The position numbers and the translations under genes were made by a program. From Cololabis saira (lineage: Eukaryota; Chordata; Actinopteri; Beloniformes; Belonidae), in contig NC_084596.1 in the NCBI RefSeq assembly GCF_033807715.1, forward strand, positions 41,331,458-41,395,457: 64,000 nucleotides of DNA. The letters are read 5' to 3'. Shown here one piece after another: positions 55,852 to 64,000 of the stretch. Position 1 is the first letter of the stretch. Each line of letters begins with the position of its first letter. A model generated the notes under the pieces. The model worked only from the letters and a program-made list of their open reading frames with translations. It did no database searches and was not told the DNA's origin.

Positions 55852-56510
55852 CTGGGGGGGGCAGAGGGGAGAAAACAAGCGCAAGCATGAACGGACATGA
55901 ACCACCACGTCTTTTACCTCCTTCCTGCTCAACTCTGTATCTGCATAAGGTTGACAACCGTCCCTTGAAATACGGAATCGTCCCGTATTCATAAACTAAA
56001 GTATGCATCCCGTATTGAGCTGAAAAGGGACGCACTTTGTCCCGTATTACTGTGAGAGTCAAAAAATAGTCATAAAATGACAATTTTTTTAAGAAAAAAA
56101 CAGCTTTTGTAGTTGTTCACTAGTTTTTGAAAATACAAAATGTTAAAGTATGTGTTTTTCCTTTAAAACCAAACAGGTTATCTGTAGAGTCAATAAACAT
56201 TTACCTTCATCCAGGAAAAGTCTTTCAAGGACGTGAGACGGTGTAGGGACTGCAGCAGCAGGCCGGTAACTGACAGCTTTAACAGCTTCATTCATTATAA
56301 TTAGCCCTAACAAAACAGACAGTGCATTGTGAGGGGCTGGTTCCTGACGTCCCCTCTCCCCTGCAGGCTCTGGGGCCTGTTTGGCTGCAGGCGGTTCTGA
56401 CTGGACCAGAGCACCAGCTGATCCCTATCCTGTTGATCTGCGGACTTGTCCGCTGTCTGGTTCGGATCGGCCACCAAACTAGACAGGCACTGACTGCAAG
56501 GGACAATTAA
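55852..56510. other. Intronic DNA with a fragment of a repeated end
   Basis: GTTGACAACCGTCCCTTGAAATACGG at about 55950 matches the left end of the element at 22437. CCCGTATT recurs through 56050. No further exon was found upstream, so LDLa 1-3 lie beyond the window. Confidence 0.5.
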
Positions 56511-57398
56511 AGCTGCAAGCAGCGATGAACGGGCCCTCGCGCCCTTGTGCACGTTCAGGCTGCAGTGGAAGCTTTGTATGACTTGCATGTAGATTCTTCA
56601 GGCCTGGACATTTAGCAGATGAAACCAGCCACGACTCTCTATATCAAACCATTCAAAAGTTATAGCAGAAAGTAGGAACTATCAGATATCGACCAATAAG
56701 ATCAAGGGGCGGGGGGGCTAATTTGCACCAATTACAGTCAAGGACTCAAAACCGAGTCCGATGACACCACCCACGAGTCTTTATGTCAAACCATCCAAAA
56801 GTTATGGCAGAAAGTAGGAACTATCACATCCAATCAGATGAAGGGTGGGCGCGCTTTTTGGCGTCTATTGTCACCACGGTAACGCTTTTTACTGAGAAAA
56901 GTAATGCGTGGTGTGGCAGGATGGAGACGCACATTTTTATGTATAACACACCTGGGTGCACGTTACGGTTCAGGCGAAGAAGCGGCCGAAGAAATGGCAT
57001 AAATTGCGGCAAAATTACACGATTAATTCAAAATGGCCAACTTCCTGTTCGGTTTCGGCCATGGCGCCAAGAGACTTTTCTTTAAGTTGTGACATGATAC
57101 AGGTGTGTACCAATTTTCATGCATGTACGTCAAACCGTATTGTGGGGCTTGAGGCACAAAGTTTTCTAGGGGGCGCTGTTGAGCCGTTAGGCCACGCCCA
57201 TTAATGCAAACCATTAAATATAAAATCTTTCGCCAGGCCTGGCTTGCGTGCAAAATTTGGTGACTTTTGGGGCACGTTTAGGGGGGAAAAGGGCCTCATT
57301 TCGTCGGGAAAATAAAAATACTAAGAAAAACGAGGAAAAAAAACTAAATTCCTACAGATACAATAGAGCCTTCGCACTGTAAGTGCTCGGCCCCTAAT
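56511..57398 (+). repeat. Family H repeat (H3), longest copy
   Basis: It runs from ATTAAAGCTGCAAGCAGCG to AGTGCTCGGCCCCTAAT. It contains the shared CATTCAAAAGTTAT, ATGGCGCCAAGAGACTTTTC and CTAGGGGGCGCTGTTGAGCC blocks. Internal duplication of the CCAAAAGTTATGGCAGAAAG segment is visible. Confidence 0.85.
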
Positions 57399-57916
57399 TA
57401 GGTCTGCGGAGAGGATAATTGGGACTAACCTCCCAACAAAACGATTCTGGCTGTAAAAACGAAACGCAACAAAACACGCTGGTGGAAGAAGACGCAAACA
57501 AAAGCCGTCACTTTGGCCACAAATGAGCGTAAAGTTTGGAGAACGGCGCTGTTTACTTTCTGAGAACGTGCTGCATCCACAGGCCGTGATGCAAAAACCC
57601 GGCTATTTATAGATGTATCTCCTTCAACGAGCAAAGACGAGGAACGAGGGGAGCTTCTTTCCTCCCTTTGGCAACTTTAAATAATTTCTGTGTGAACAGG
57701 GCTGTTCAGCAGCGTAAAGGAAGGAAATGTGCTGCAATTTCAGGAAATCTAAGGGGCCAAGTGCTTCTCAGAGAGAATACCTGCTGTTGACTTTTAAACG
57801 TGAATATAGTCAAGCATGATGCAACCCTTCAAGCTGTTGTAAACGGTAACCACTGGACCACAGAACAACTGTGTTGTAGTGACTGGCAGAAGAACATGGT
57901 CCATTCCCTTATGGGG
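57399..57916. other. Intronic DNA, no gene seen
   Basis: No exon or repeat recognised. Confidence 0.45.
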
Positions 57917-58107
57917 CTGCTCAGCAGAGGTGGAAAAAGTACAAAAATATTGTACTTAAGTAAAAGTACAAATTTTCTGCTTGAAAATTACTTAAGTAAA
58001 AGTAAAAAGTACCCATTAAGAAAATTACTTAAGTAAAAGTATAAAAGTACCTCAAATTAAATATAATAAAGTACCAAAAGTACATGGTGTAAAATGTACT
58101 TAAGTAC

Positions 58108-58139
<32 letters not shown>

Positions 58140-58412
58140 ATTCAAAGTACAAAATCATTTTCAAAAGGATTGCAAAGAAATGAAGAATCCAAGAATTTGC
58201 TTACAACTCTACATAATGGTGATATTATTCTGACCCCTTTAGCGTTTGTTTCCATTACCCCATTTTAATTACTCCTTTTGCTCATCACTGCTGCTGTACC
58301 CCATTGGCTGACAGGAGACTCTTCAACTGATTGAACTTTTAAATGCCAAAACCACCTTAGAAGGGGTGGAATCAAAGAATGGTGACCATGGACACGCCGC
58401 GGCTGCCGCTCA

Positions 58413-58503
58413 AGGCTGATTTATTGTTCCGCGTTACACCAACGCCGTACCTTACCGCGTAGGCTCTGCGTCGATTTAACACGGACCGATAATTCAGGCT
58501 TCA
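58413..58503. repeat. Family G hairpin
   Basis: AAGGCTGATTTATTGTTCCG to GATAATTCAGGCTT, with internal CGTAGG segments. Somewhat decayed. Confidence 0.75.
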
Positions 58504-58689
58504 GTCCTCATCGGTCCTCGACGCAACGGCGGTTCCTCCGGCCTTTCTGGCCCGCCTCTGCAGCACAACTCCCCCGGGAGATGCGTCTCCTTCTCGGGGA
58601 GGCCGTGTCTCCCCGTCCGCCCCAGGTGTCTCGTCATGGAGCCGCCGCCGGGCAATCACGGGCAATTCACTCGCCCCCCTTCCTTCCCG

Positions 58690-58818
58690 TCCGCCTTATG
58701 GTTCCGCGTTAAATCGACGCACACCCTACGCCGTAGGCTACGGCGTAGGGTGTGCGTCGCCGCGTACCCTACGCCGTAGCTCTGCGCCGGTGTAACGCGG
58801 AACCATAAATCAGCCCCC
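58690..58818. repeat. Family G hairpin
   Basis: TTATGGTTCCGCGTTAAATC to GCGGAACCATAAATCAGCC. Internal CACCCTACGCCGTAGGCTAC and its partner CGTAGGGTGTG form a stem. Confidence 0.85.
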
Positions 58819-59037
58819 GCTGTGCTGTTCTCACGCCTACATTTTCATTTAATGTAAGATTTTAATTTGTAGCGAGTAACGACGTGTCCAATTTTAAATA
58901 TAGCGGATTAAAAGTACGATTTTTTCCTTGAAAATGTAACGAAGTAAAAGTAAAAGTACAGAAAAATGAAAGTATCAATAAAAGTATAAATTCTCAAAAA
59001 TCTTACTTAAGTACAATAACGAAGTACTGCTGCTCAG

Positions 59038-59725
59038 TAGACGCTCTGTCACTTACTGGCACGGAGCAACAACATGTTTCATTTAAAACACTCAGACAAA
59101 CAAAATGCTGCACATTCACATGTGTATTCTTACATGAAATGACTTTAAAGTTAATGTCCTGTTTTTGTTCAAGCAGCTGTGGCAAAATCTGAAACGTCTG
59201 ATGAAAAAAGACACTTCTCAACCCGCTGGGCTGGTCCTGTTATTTGAGAGACTTTTCCAGCTTCATCAGCAGATGCTCCAACAGATCCCACTGGAACTAC
59301 ATTTTCTTATCATCCCCAGTGGAAAAATCATCTCCCATCAATGCATCCAGGCCACTTGCGTACATGAACGCCCTTAAATATTTGGTGTCAAACTATGACA
59401 GAGTTGGAAACAAGTTAAAACCGGAGCAGTAGCTAAATCCCCCCACGAGAACCAGCTGCAGCCTGTTGAATATTAATGAACATAAACCATTTCACTGAAC
59501 TGCGTCCAGAACACTTGTTTCCACTTTGGCTGCTTTGCTGATCTTTGGCAGTCATGTTGGGACCAGTGAGTGAGTTAAACCCTGATATCTGCGTTACAAG
59601 CACACAAAAACACCCACATGGTGCAGCAGCAGAGGATGGCACACAGGACCCCCCTCTGCATCCATGGTTTTAAGGCATTTAGCGTATATTAATGTTAGTT
59701 GTGTGCATGGCAGGACACTTTGCTA
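59038..59725. other. Intronic or upstream DNA, no gene seen
   Basis: No exon or repeat family recognised. Confidence 0.45.
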
Positions 59726-60133
59726 CACTGCAAAAACTCAAAATCTTAACAAGAAGATGTCTTATTTCTAGTTAAAATGTCTCATTTTTAGTCAAAAAAA
59801 TCTCATTACACTTAAAATAAGACTCATCACTGGCAAAAACCAACAATTTTCACCTGTTTCACGTAGATTTTCACTTAAAATAAGTAGAAAAATCTGCCAG
59901 TGGAACAAGATTTTTTTGCTTGTAATGAGAAGATAAATGTTGTCCCACTGGCAGATTTTTCTACTTATTTCAAGTGAAAACTTACTTGAATCAGGTGAAA
60001 ATTGTCAAATAACAAGTTATTTTTCTGCTAATGACTCTTGTTTTAAGTTTAATGAGATTTTCTGACTAAAAATGAGACATTTTAACCAGAAATAAGACAA
60101 ATATTCTTGGTGAGATTTTGAGTTTTTGCAGTG
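59726..60133. mobile_element. Family A palindromic MITE (A8), complete
   Basis: CACTGCAAAAACTCAAAATC to GAGTTTTTGCAGTG, 408 bp, with TA on each side and the full set of paired internal blocks. Confidence 0.92.
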
Positions 60134-60576
60134 TATGATGTTTGATTTTTATGTCGTGAAGGAGGTTAATTTAATCATAACTGCAGTCGTCTACTATAAC
60201 TAGAGGACGGTTGTCCCATTTGCACCTAATTGGTTATATTATGTTAGTACTGACATACTGATCAGCAGTAGTTTAAAATATAGCATGAAGTCGACTTTGA
60301 GGTTGAAGAATATGCTGCTGCTCTGCAGTTTGTTGAAGAGGTATACAATATGTCAAGATGGCTTTTCCAAAGGCTGCAAATATGTCAAATGAATCTCCTC
60401 CCACGGCTGACCTCTGCAGCCACGGCTCACACCTCCACTCTCCCCTCCAGCCGTCAGAGACGGGGCTGAGGTGCAGGCAGGTGACGGGAGAGAGGCGGAG
60501 GAGGATTTATATAAGGCTAGCTGCTTTTTGTAAAGAGGTGAGGTAACCCGGACCACACTGGAACCTGGAACCTACA
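60134..60576. other. Intronic or upstream DNA, no gene seen
   Basis: Single-copy sequence with no recognisable exon. Short overlapping frames at 60353-60556 lack domain similarity. Confidence 0.45.
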
Positions 60577-60782
60577 TCCAGGTTTCTTCCTCCTAAAGGG
60601 GAGTTTTTCTTGCCACTGTTTGGCTTCAGGTTTTTCTCCCACTAGGGGAGTTTTTACCTGCCTTTATTTATGTTATGTTTACGTCATAATTGCTTGGGGG
60701 TTTATGTTCTGGTCTCTGGAAAGATCCTAGAGACAACTTCTGTTGTAATAGACGCTATATAAATAAAATTGAATTGAATTGT
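60577..60782 (+). mobile_element. Retroposon 3' tail with GAATT repeats
   Basis: Shares CAGGTTTCTTCCTCCTAAAG, TTCTTGCCACTGTTTGGC and AATAGACGCTATATAAATAAA with 43835-44000 and is longer at TGGGGGTTTATGTTCTGG. Confidence 0.78.
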
Positions 60783-60802
60783 ACATTTGCATAGAAAGAC
60801 AC

Positions 60803-61745
60803 TATGGAGGTAGATTTGTACGGTGGCCGACAAGGGCCAAACGCACTGCAACGGCCTAATGCGTCTCAGTTAAGGAAAACGGCTTCAAGTACAGAAACGA
60901 TTCAAATTCACAAACTCAAAACGAGGTACAAAAAGAGGAACGAGGTGCAAATGAAAAAACGTGCTGCAAAAAACAAAGACAAATGCAGCATCATCAAGCG
61001 CTGCAAATAGAGAAACAATGCAAAGCACAAAACGATATAAAACAAGAAACCATCTTCAGAAGAAAAACGCTTCATAACCGGTTACCAAACCTGCAGGGGG
61101 CGCTCTCGGCCGAGACCGAACAGCTAACTGAACCACAGTGTTTACATCCATGGTGTAAACATACAGCGGGAACGGTAATGTGATATAATGTGGTTTATAT
61201 CACTGTACAACGCTACACATTACGAGACATTTCTTTATTATATTTTAACGTTTCAGTCAGCTGTTCGGTCTCTCTCTACATCCCGTGTGTCTGTCCATTG
61301 AGCTGTTACGCCGAGAGCGCCCCCTGCAGGTTTGGAGCACTTCCGGTTGTAGTGACCGGTTATGAAGCGTTTTTCTTTTGAAGATGGTTTGTGCTTTGCA
61401 TCGTTTCTCTATTTGCAGCGCGTTTGATGATGATGCTGCATTTGTCTTTGTTTTTTGCAGCACGTTTTTTCATTTGCACCACGTTCCTCTTTTTGTACCT
61501 CGTTTTGAGTTTGTGAATTTGAATCGTTTCTGTACTTGAAGCCGTTTTCCTTAACTGAGACGCATGAGGCCGTAGATTTGTGTCTTAATTATTCATTCAA
61601 AAAAAAGATTGCTTCAATCAAAAAATATATTTTCAATAAAAAAAATGTAACTTCAATTGTTCAATTTCAAAAAGTGATTTTTTTTTTGTTGATTGAAGCC
61701 ATCTTTTTTTTGATTGAATAATTAAGACACTAATCTACCTCCATA
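60803..61745. mobile_element. Composite foldback element with two hairpins
   Basis: The outer ends TATGGAGGTAGATT and AATCTACCTCCATA are inverted. Inside, arms 60852-61111 and 61310-61572 (about 260 bp) are complementary, and a second AT-rich hairpin lies at 61573-61737 (TTAATTATTCATTCAA and TTGATTGAATAATTAAG). There is no open reading frame of note. Confidence 0.88.
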
Positions 61746-62455
61746 AGATACCATTTCAATTTAATTTGATAAAAATGAGCGCCTGTCTGCAGCAGAAGCA
61801 ATATACTTACTCAATTTAGTAAGATAAACCATGTATCTAACATGCCATAGTTCATAGATGTTAAAGTAAAGGCCGGGGGGGGGGGTATATTGGATTTATC
61901 TATGCACTTCAGGTTTATGTCCTCTCTTTGGTTTAGTCAAACATGAGGACGCCATCGTGACATCCATGTGCACCGTGGGCTCATCTGCACAGACAATTCT
62001 GTTTGGATTCAACGCTGCAGACTCAAAAACCCTCTCAAACAAGCGACACGCGCGCTGCCACGATCTTTACCGTGTAACCTGATAACTGAGGCATGCAGAG
62101 TCCTGGGCTACATCTGCATTAGCATGTTCTCATGTGGAAACCACAAGTGTGATGTGACCGCTATGTCACACATCTTAAAACGCATCTTAAAACCTCCCCC
62201 AGAGTCAGTGTGGTCCCACTGCAGACCCGGGCTGAGTCTGTCAGTCTGCTTCGCTGGGGGATTTCTACATCTGTCTGCAGGTGTTGTAATTCCAGCCACA
62301 ACTAGTTCACTCTGGGCAAACACTAAGTTGCCGATTAGCTAAAATTCCCCATGTTTTAGCTTCATTTCTAGGAGTAACAGTCAAAAATAAAAATATCAGT
62401 CATACCTTTATCAGCAATATAAATTAAAATGATCAAGTCAACATCTTGCAGATAT
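61746..62455. other. Intronic or upstream DNA, no gene seen
   Basis: Includes a G run at about 61876-61885. The 124-codon frame at 61968-62342 has no domain I recognise. Confidence 0.45.
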
Positions 62456-62655
62456 AGGGTTGTCAACTCCCTGAATAATAAATAAGGGACACCTCATCAG
62501 CAGGTCCGGCCAACCCGTTTGCCTTCACCTTTCCTGGCGTGGTGAATTTTTTCAAAAAAAGGAGCTAAAAGAATTCACCACGCCAGGAAAGGTGAAGACA
62601 ATCGGGTTGGCCTGCCCTGCTGATGTCCCTTATTTATATGTCAGGGAGTTGGCTT
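62456..62655. mobile_element. 200-bp foldback MITE
   Basis: AGGGTTGTCAACTCCCTGA and TCAGGGAGTTGGC are the ends. Arms such as TTCACCTTTCCTGGCGTGGT and its complement pair along nearly the whole length around an AAAAAAAGGAGC loop. Confidence 0.88.
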
Positions 62656-62897
62656 TTTTCTTGACGTTACTGAGTCAGTTGTGTGTGCATGTAACTGCTT
62701 TTCTTAAAATCAAATCACACGTGACCACTCATCTAATACGATCATACGATGTCAGTAACATCCAGGAAGTGTATTCCAGCGTTTTTGAGGTGAGCAGAGA
62801 CGTCTCTCTAGCTGGACCGGGGGCAGCTGGGTGTCTGGACGGGGCTTTACAGGAGAACCACACCACTTCAGCAGATGCAGGGTTGTTTTCAATCTTA

Positions 62898-63140
62898 GGC
62901 CCCGTTTACACGTAGCAAAAACGGTGGCGTTTTCATGCGTTTTGGCCGTTCGTTTACACGAAAACGAAGCTCAAAGTCACCAAAAACGATAATTTCTGAA
63001 AACTCCGGCCAAGAGATTTAGGCTTCAGAACGTCACATTATGCAACAGAAACGTCACCAACATCATTTGTGCGACCTGTGATTTCAATTAGTTTGGCCAC
63101 CGTCAATATTTTCTTGTATTTTACCTGTTTTATATTCTAA
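62898..63140. mobile_element. Family I fragment (I3), inverted
   Basis: GGCCCCGTTTACACGTAGC and AACTCCGGCCAA to TTTTATATTCTAA match one half of I1 and I2 in reverse. The other half is missing. Confidence 0.8.
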
Positions 63141-63402
63141 CGTCCTTTGTGAGGAGGAGGAGATGGTGTGAGGGGGGGTACTCAGTGATGCAGAGGACAC
63201 GAGGCGGCCCAACACCTCCAGAACCAAGGACATGATCAGACACGTCCAGGGGACTGCGATCGGACCGCAAACAGACAGTACAGGAGGCTACGATCTGACT
63301 GTCCTGTGAGTTATTACATCAGACCAGCTGACATGGACAGACCTTACAACCGCTCGTAAAAAGCTCCACAGAGATCCTTCTCTCCCAGTAATCTGTGCAG
63401 AG
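63141..63402. other. Single-copy DNA, no gene seen
   Basis: No lrp8 exon or repeat was recognised before B6. Confidence 0.4.
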
Positions 63403-64000
63403 CAGGGCTGGGGATCCATTCACATGTCAAGAATCGATTCGATTCCGATTCCTAAGATTCAGAATCGATTATCACGAATTGATTCGATTCGATTCCAATA
63501 TCCATTTGGGTTAGTGTTATTAAAACAGTTTTTTGAGCGGTTGCATGAATTATATGACTGTAGTTATGCAACATATTAATACTAGTATTATATTGAGATT
63601 CAACAGCAAGTATTGTCAGCTAATGATGCTGTAAGGACCAATCAGCTCCCAGAATGCTGATAGAACTGCTTTCAGAAACATCGGGGGTCAGAATTACCAA
63701 ACAGATCCAGGGCAGCAAACAGAGGACGAATGAAATTAATTTTTTACCACATTCCGTTTTTATTTCTTCCATTTTCTGTCTTTTTTGTTTTTTAATTTTT
63801 GAGAATTTGGTTTTTAGCATTTTATGTGAATGTAACCCCAAGAAAGTATATAAAGTAATGAAATATAGACAATTTATGCAGTTATAACTGAAAACTTTAA
63901 TGTTTTCATACCTTTAAACATATTCAAAGGCAGAAACATGGCACCAGTTATTCTCGTGTCCAACAAAACATTCATTTTTTGGGCATAAACCAAAAAATAC
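63403..64000 (-). mobile_element. Family B hAT MITE (B6), cut by window end
   Basis: It begins CAGGGCTGGGGATCCATTC and is colinear with B2 and B4 up to the window edge, so its other end and target duplication cannot be seen. Confidence 0.88.

Larger units (their letters stand above)
57925..59029. mobile_element. hAT element with nested CpG hairpins
   Basis: The left end is CAGAGGTGGAAAAAGTAC and the right end is ATAACGAAGTACTG. Exact 8-bp repeats CTGCTCAG are at 57917-57924 and 59030-59037. The AAGTAAAAGTA interior matches 8016-8727. Two family G hairpins and CpG-rich DNA occupy 58380-58820. Confidence 0.9.

Noticed and set aside
55506..55994. Alternative frames over the LDLa 4-6 exon, some over 100 codons
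   Set aside because: Shadows of a GC-rich coding exon. Only the LDLa frame has domain motifs and splice sites in phase.
61968..62342. 124-codon plus-strand frame
   Set aside because: No recognisable domain, no homologous copy in the window and no splice or promoter support.

Overview
This window is genomic DNA from a ray-finned fish, most likely a teleost. A vertebrate-type multi-exon receptor gene is spread over more than 50 kb and almost all of the remaining DNA is transposable elements of fish type: hAT and TTAA-specific DNA transposons, foldback MITEs, a tRNA-derived SINE, LINE 3' ends and a Tx1-group LINE. No bacterial-style gene organisation is present.

The only host gene I can support is on the minus strand. 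It is a partial LDL-receptor-family gene, best assigned to lrp8 (apoER2). Nine consecutive exons run from 55851 down to 3154. They encode LDLa repeats 4-6 on one 390-bp exon, LDLa 7, LDLa 8, two EGF-like modules and the first five exons of the YWTD beta-propeller. Exon sizes (390, 123, 123, 120, 126, 172, 228, 119, 140 bp) and splice phases follow the LDLR gene plan, and all junctions keep one open frame of 513 whole codons. The 5' exons (signal peptide, LDLa 1-3) lie beyond the right edge. The 3' exons (rest of the propeller, third EGF, stalk, transmembrane segment, NPxY tail) lie beyond the left edge.

The introns are repeat depots. The most striking insertion is a complete LINE of about 5.65 kb at 33291-38943 (minus strand). 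Both of its ORFs are open: a 430-aa zinc-knuckle ORF1 and a 1320-aa endonuclease/reverse-transcriptase ORF2. It sits inside a GAAA tetranucleotide microsatellite, and both lie inside a hAT element with a perfect 8-bp target duplication (32590-39312). Other nested stacks occur at 21403-23492, 24986-26581, 39393-40812, 45228-46440, 54253-55390 and 57925-59029. Three copies of a THAP-domain DNA transposon (1-146, 10868-12308, 48360-49454) carry a 43-bp minisatellite. One copy is interrupted by a Penelope-like insertion with a 14-bp target duplication.

Two short-element families recur across the window: a palindromic MITE (8 copies, here family A) and a hAT MITE with GATCGATT-type ends (6 copies, family B). 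LINE relics from at least two lineages are scattered throughout. Letters A-J for repeat families are labels used only in this annotation. Apart from the lrp8 exons, the LINE ORFs and a THAP exon, I see no convincing coding sequence.
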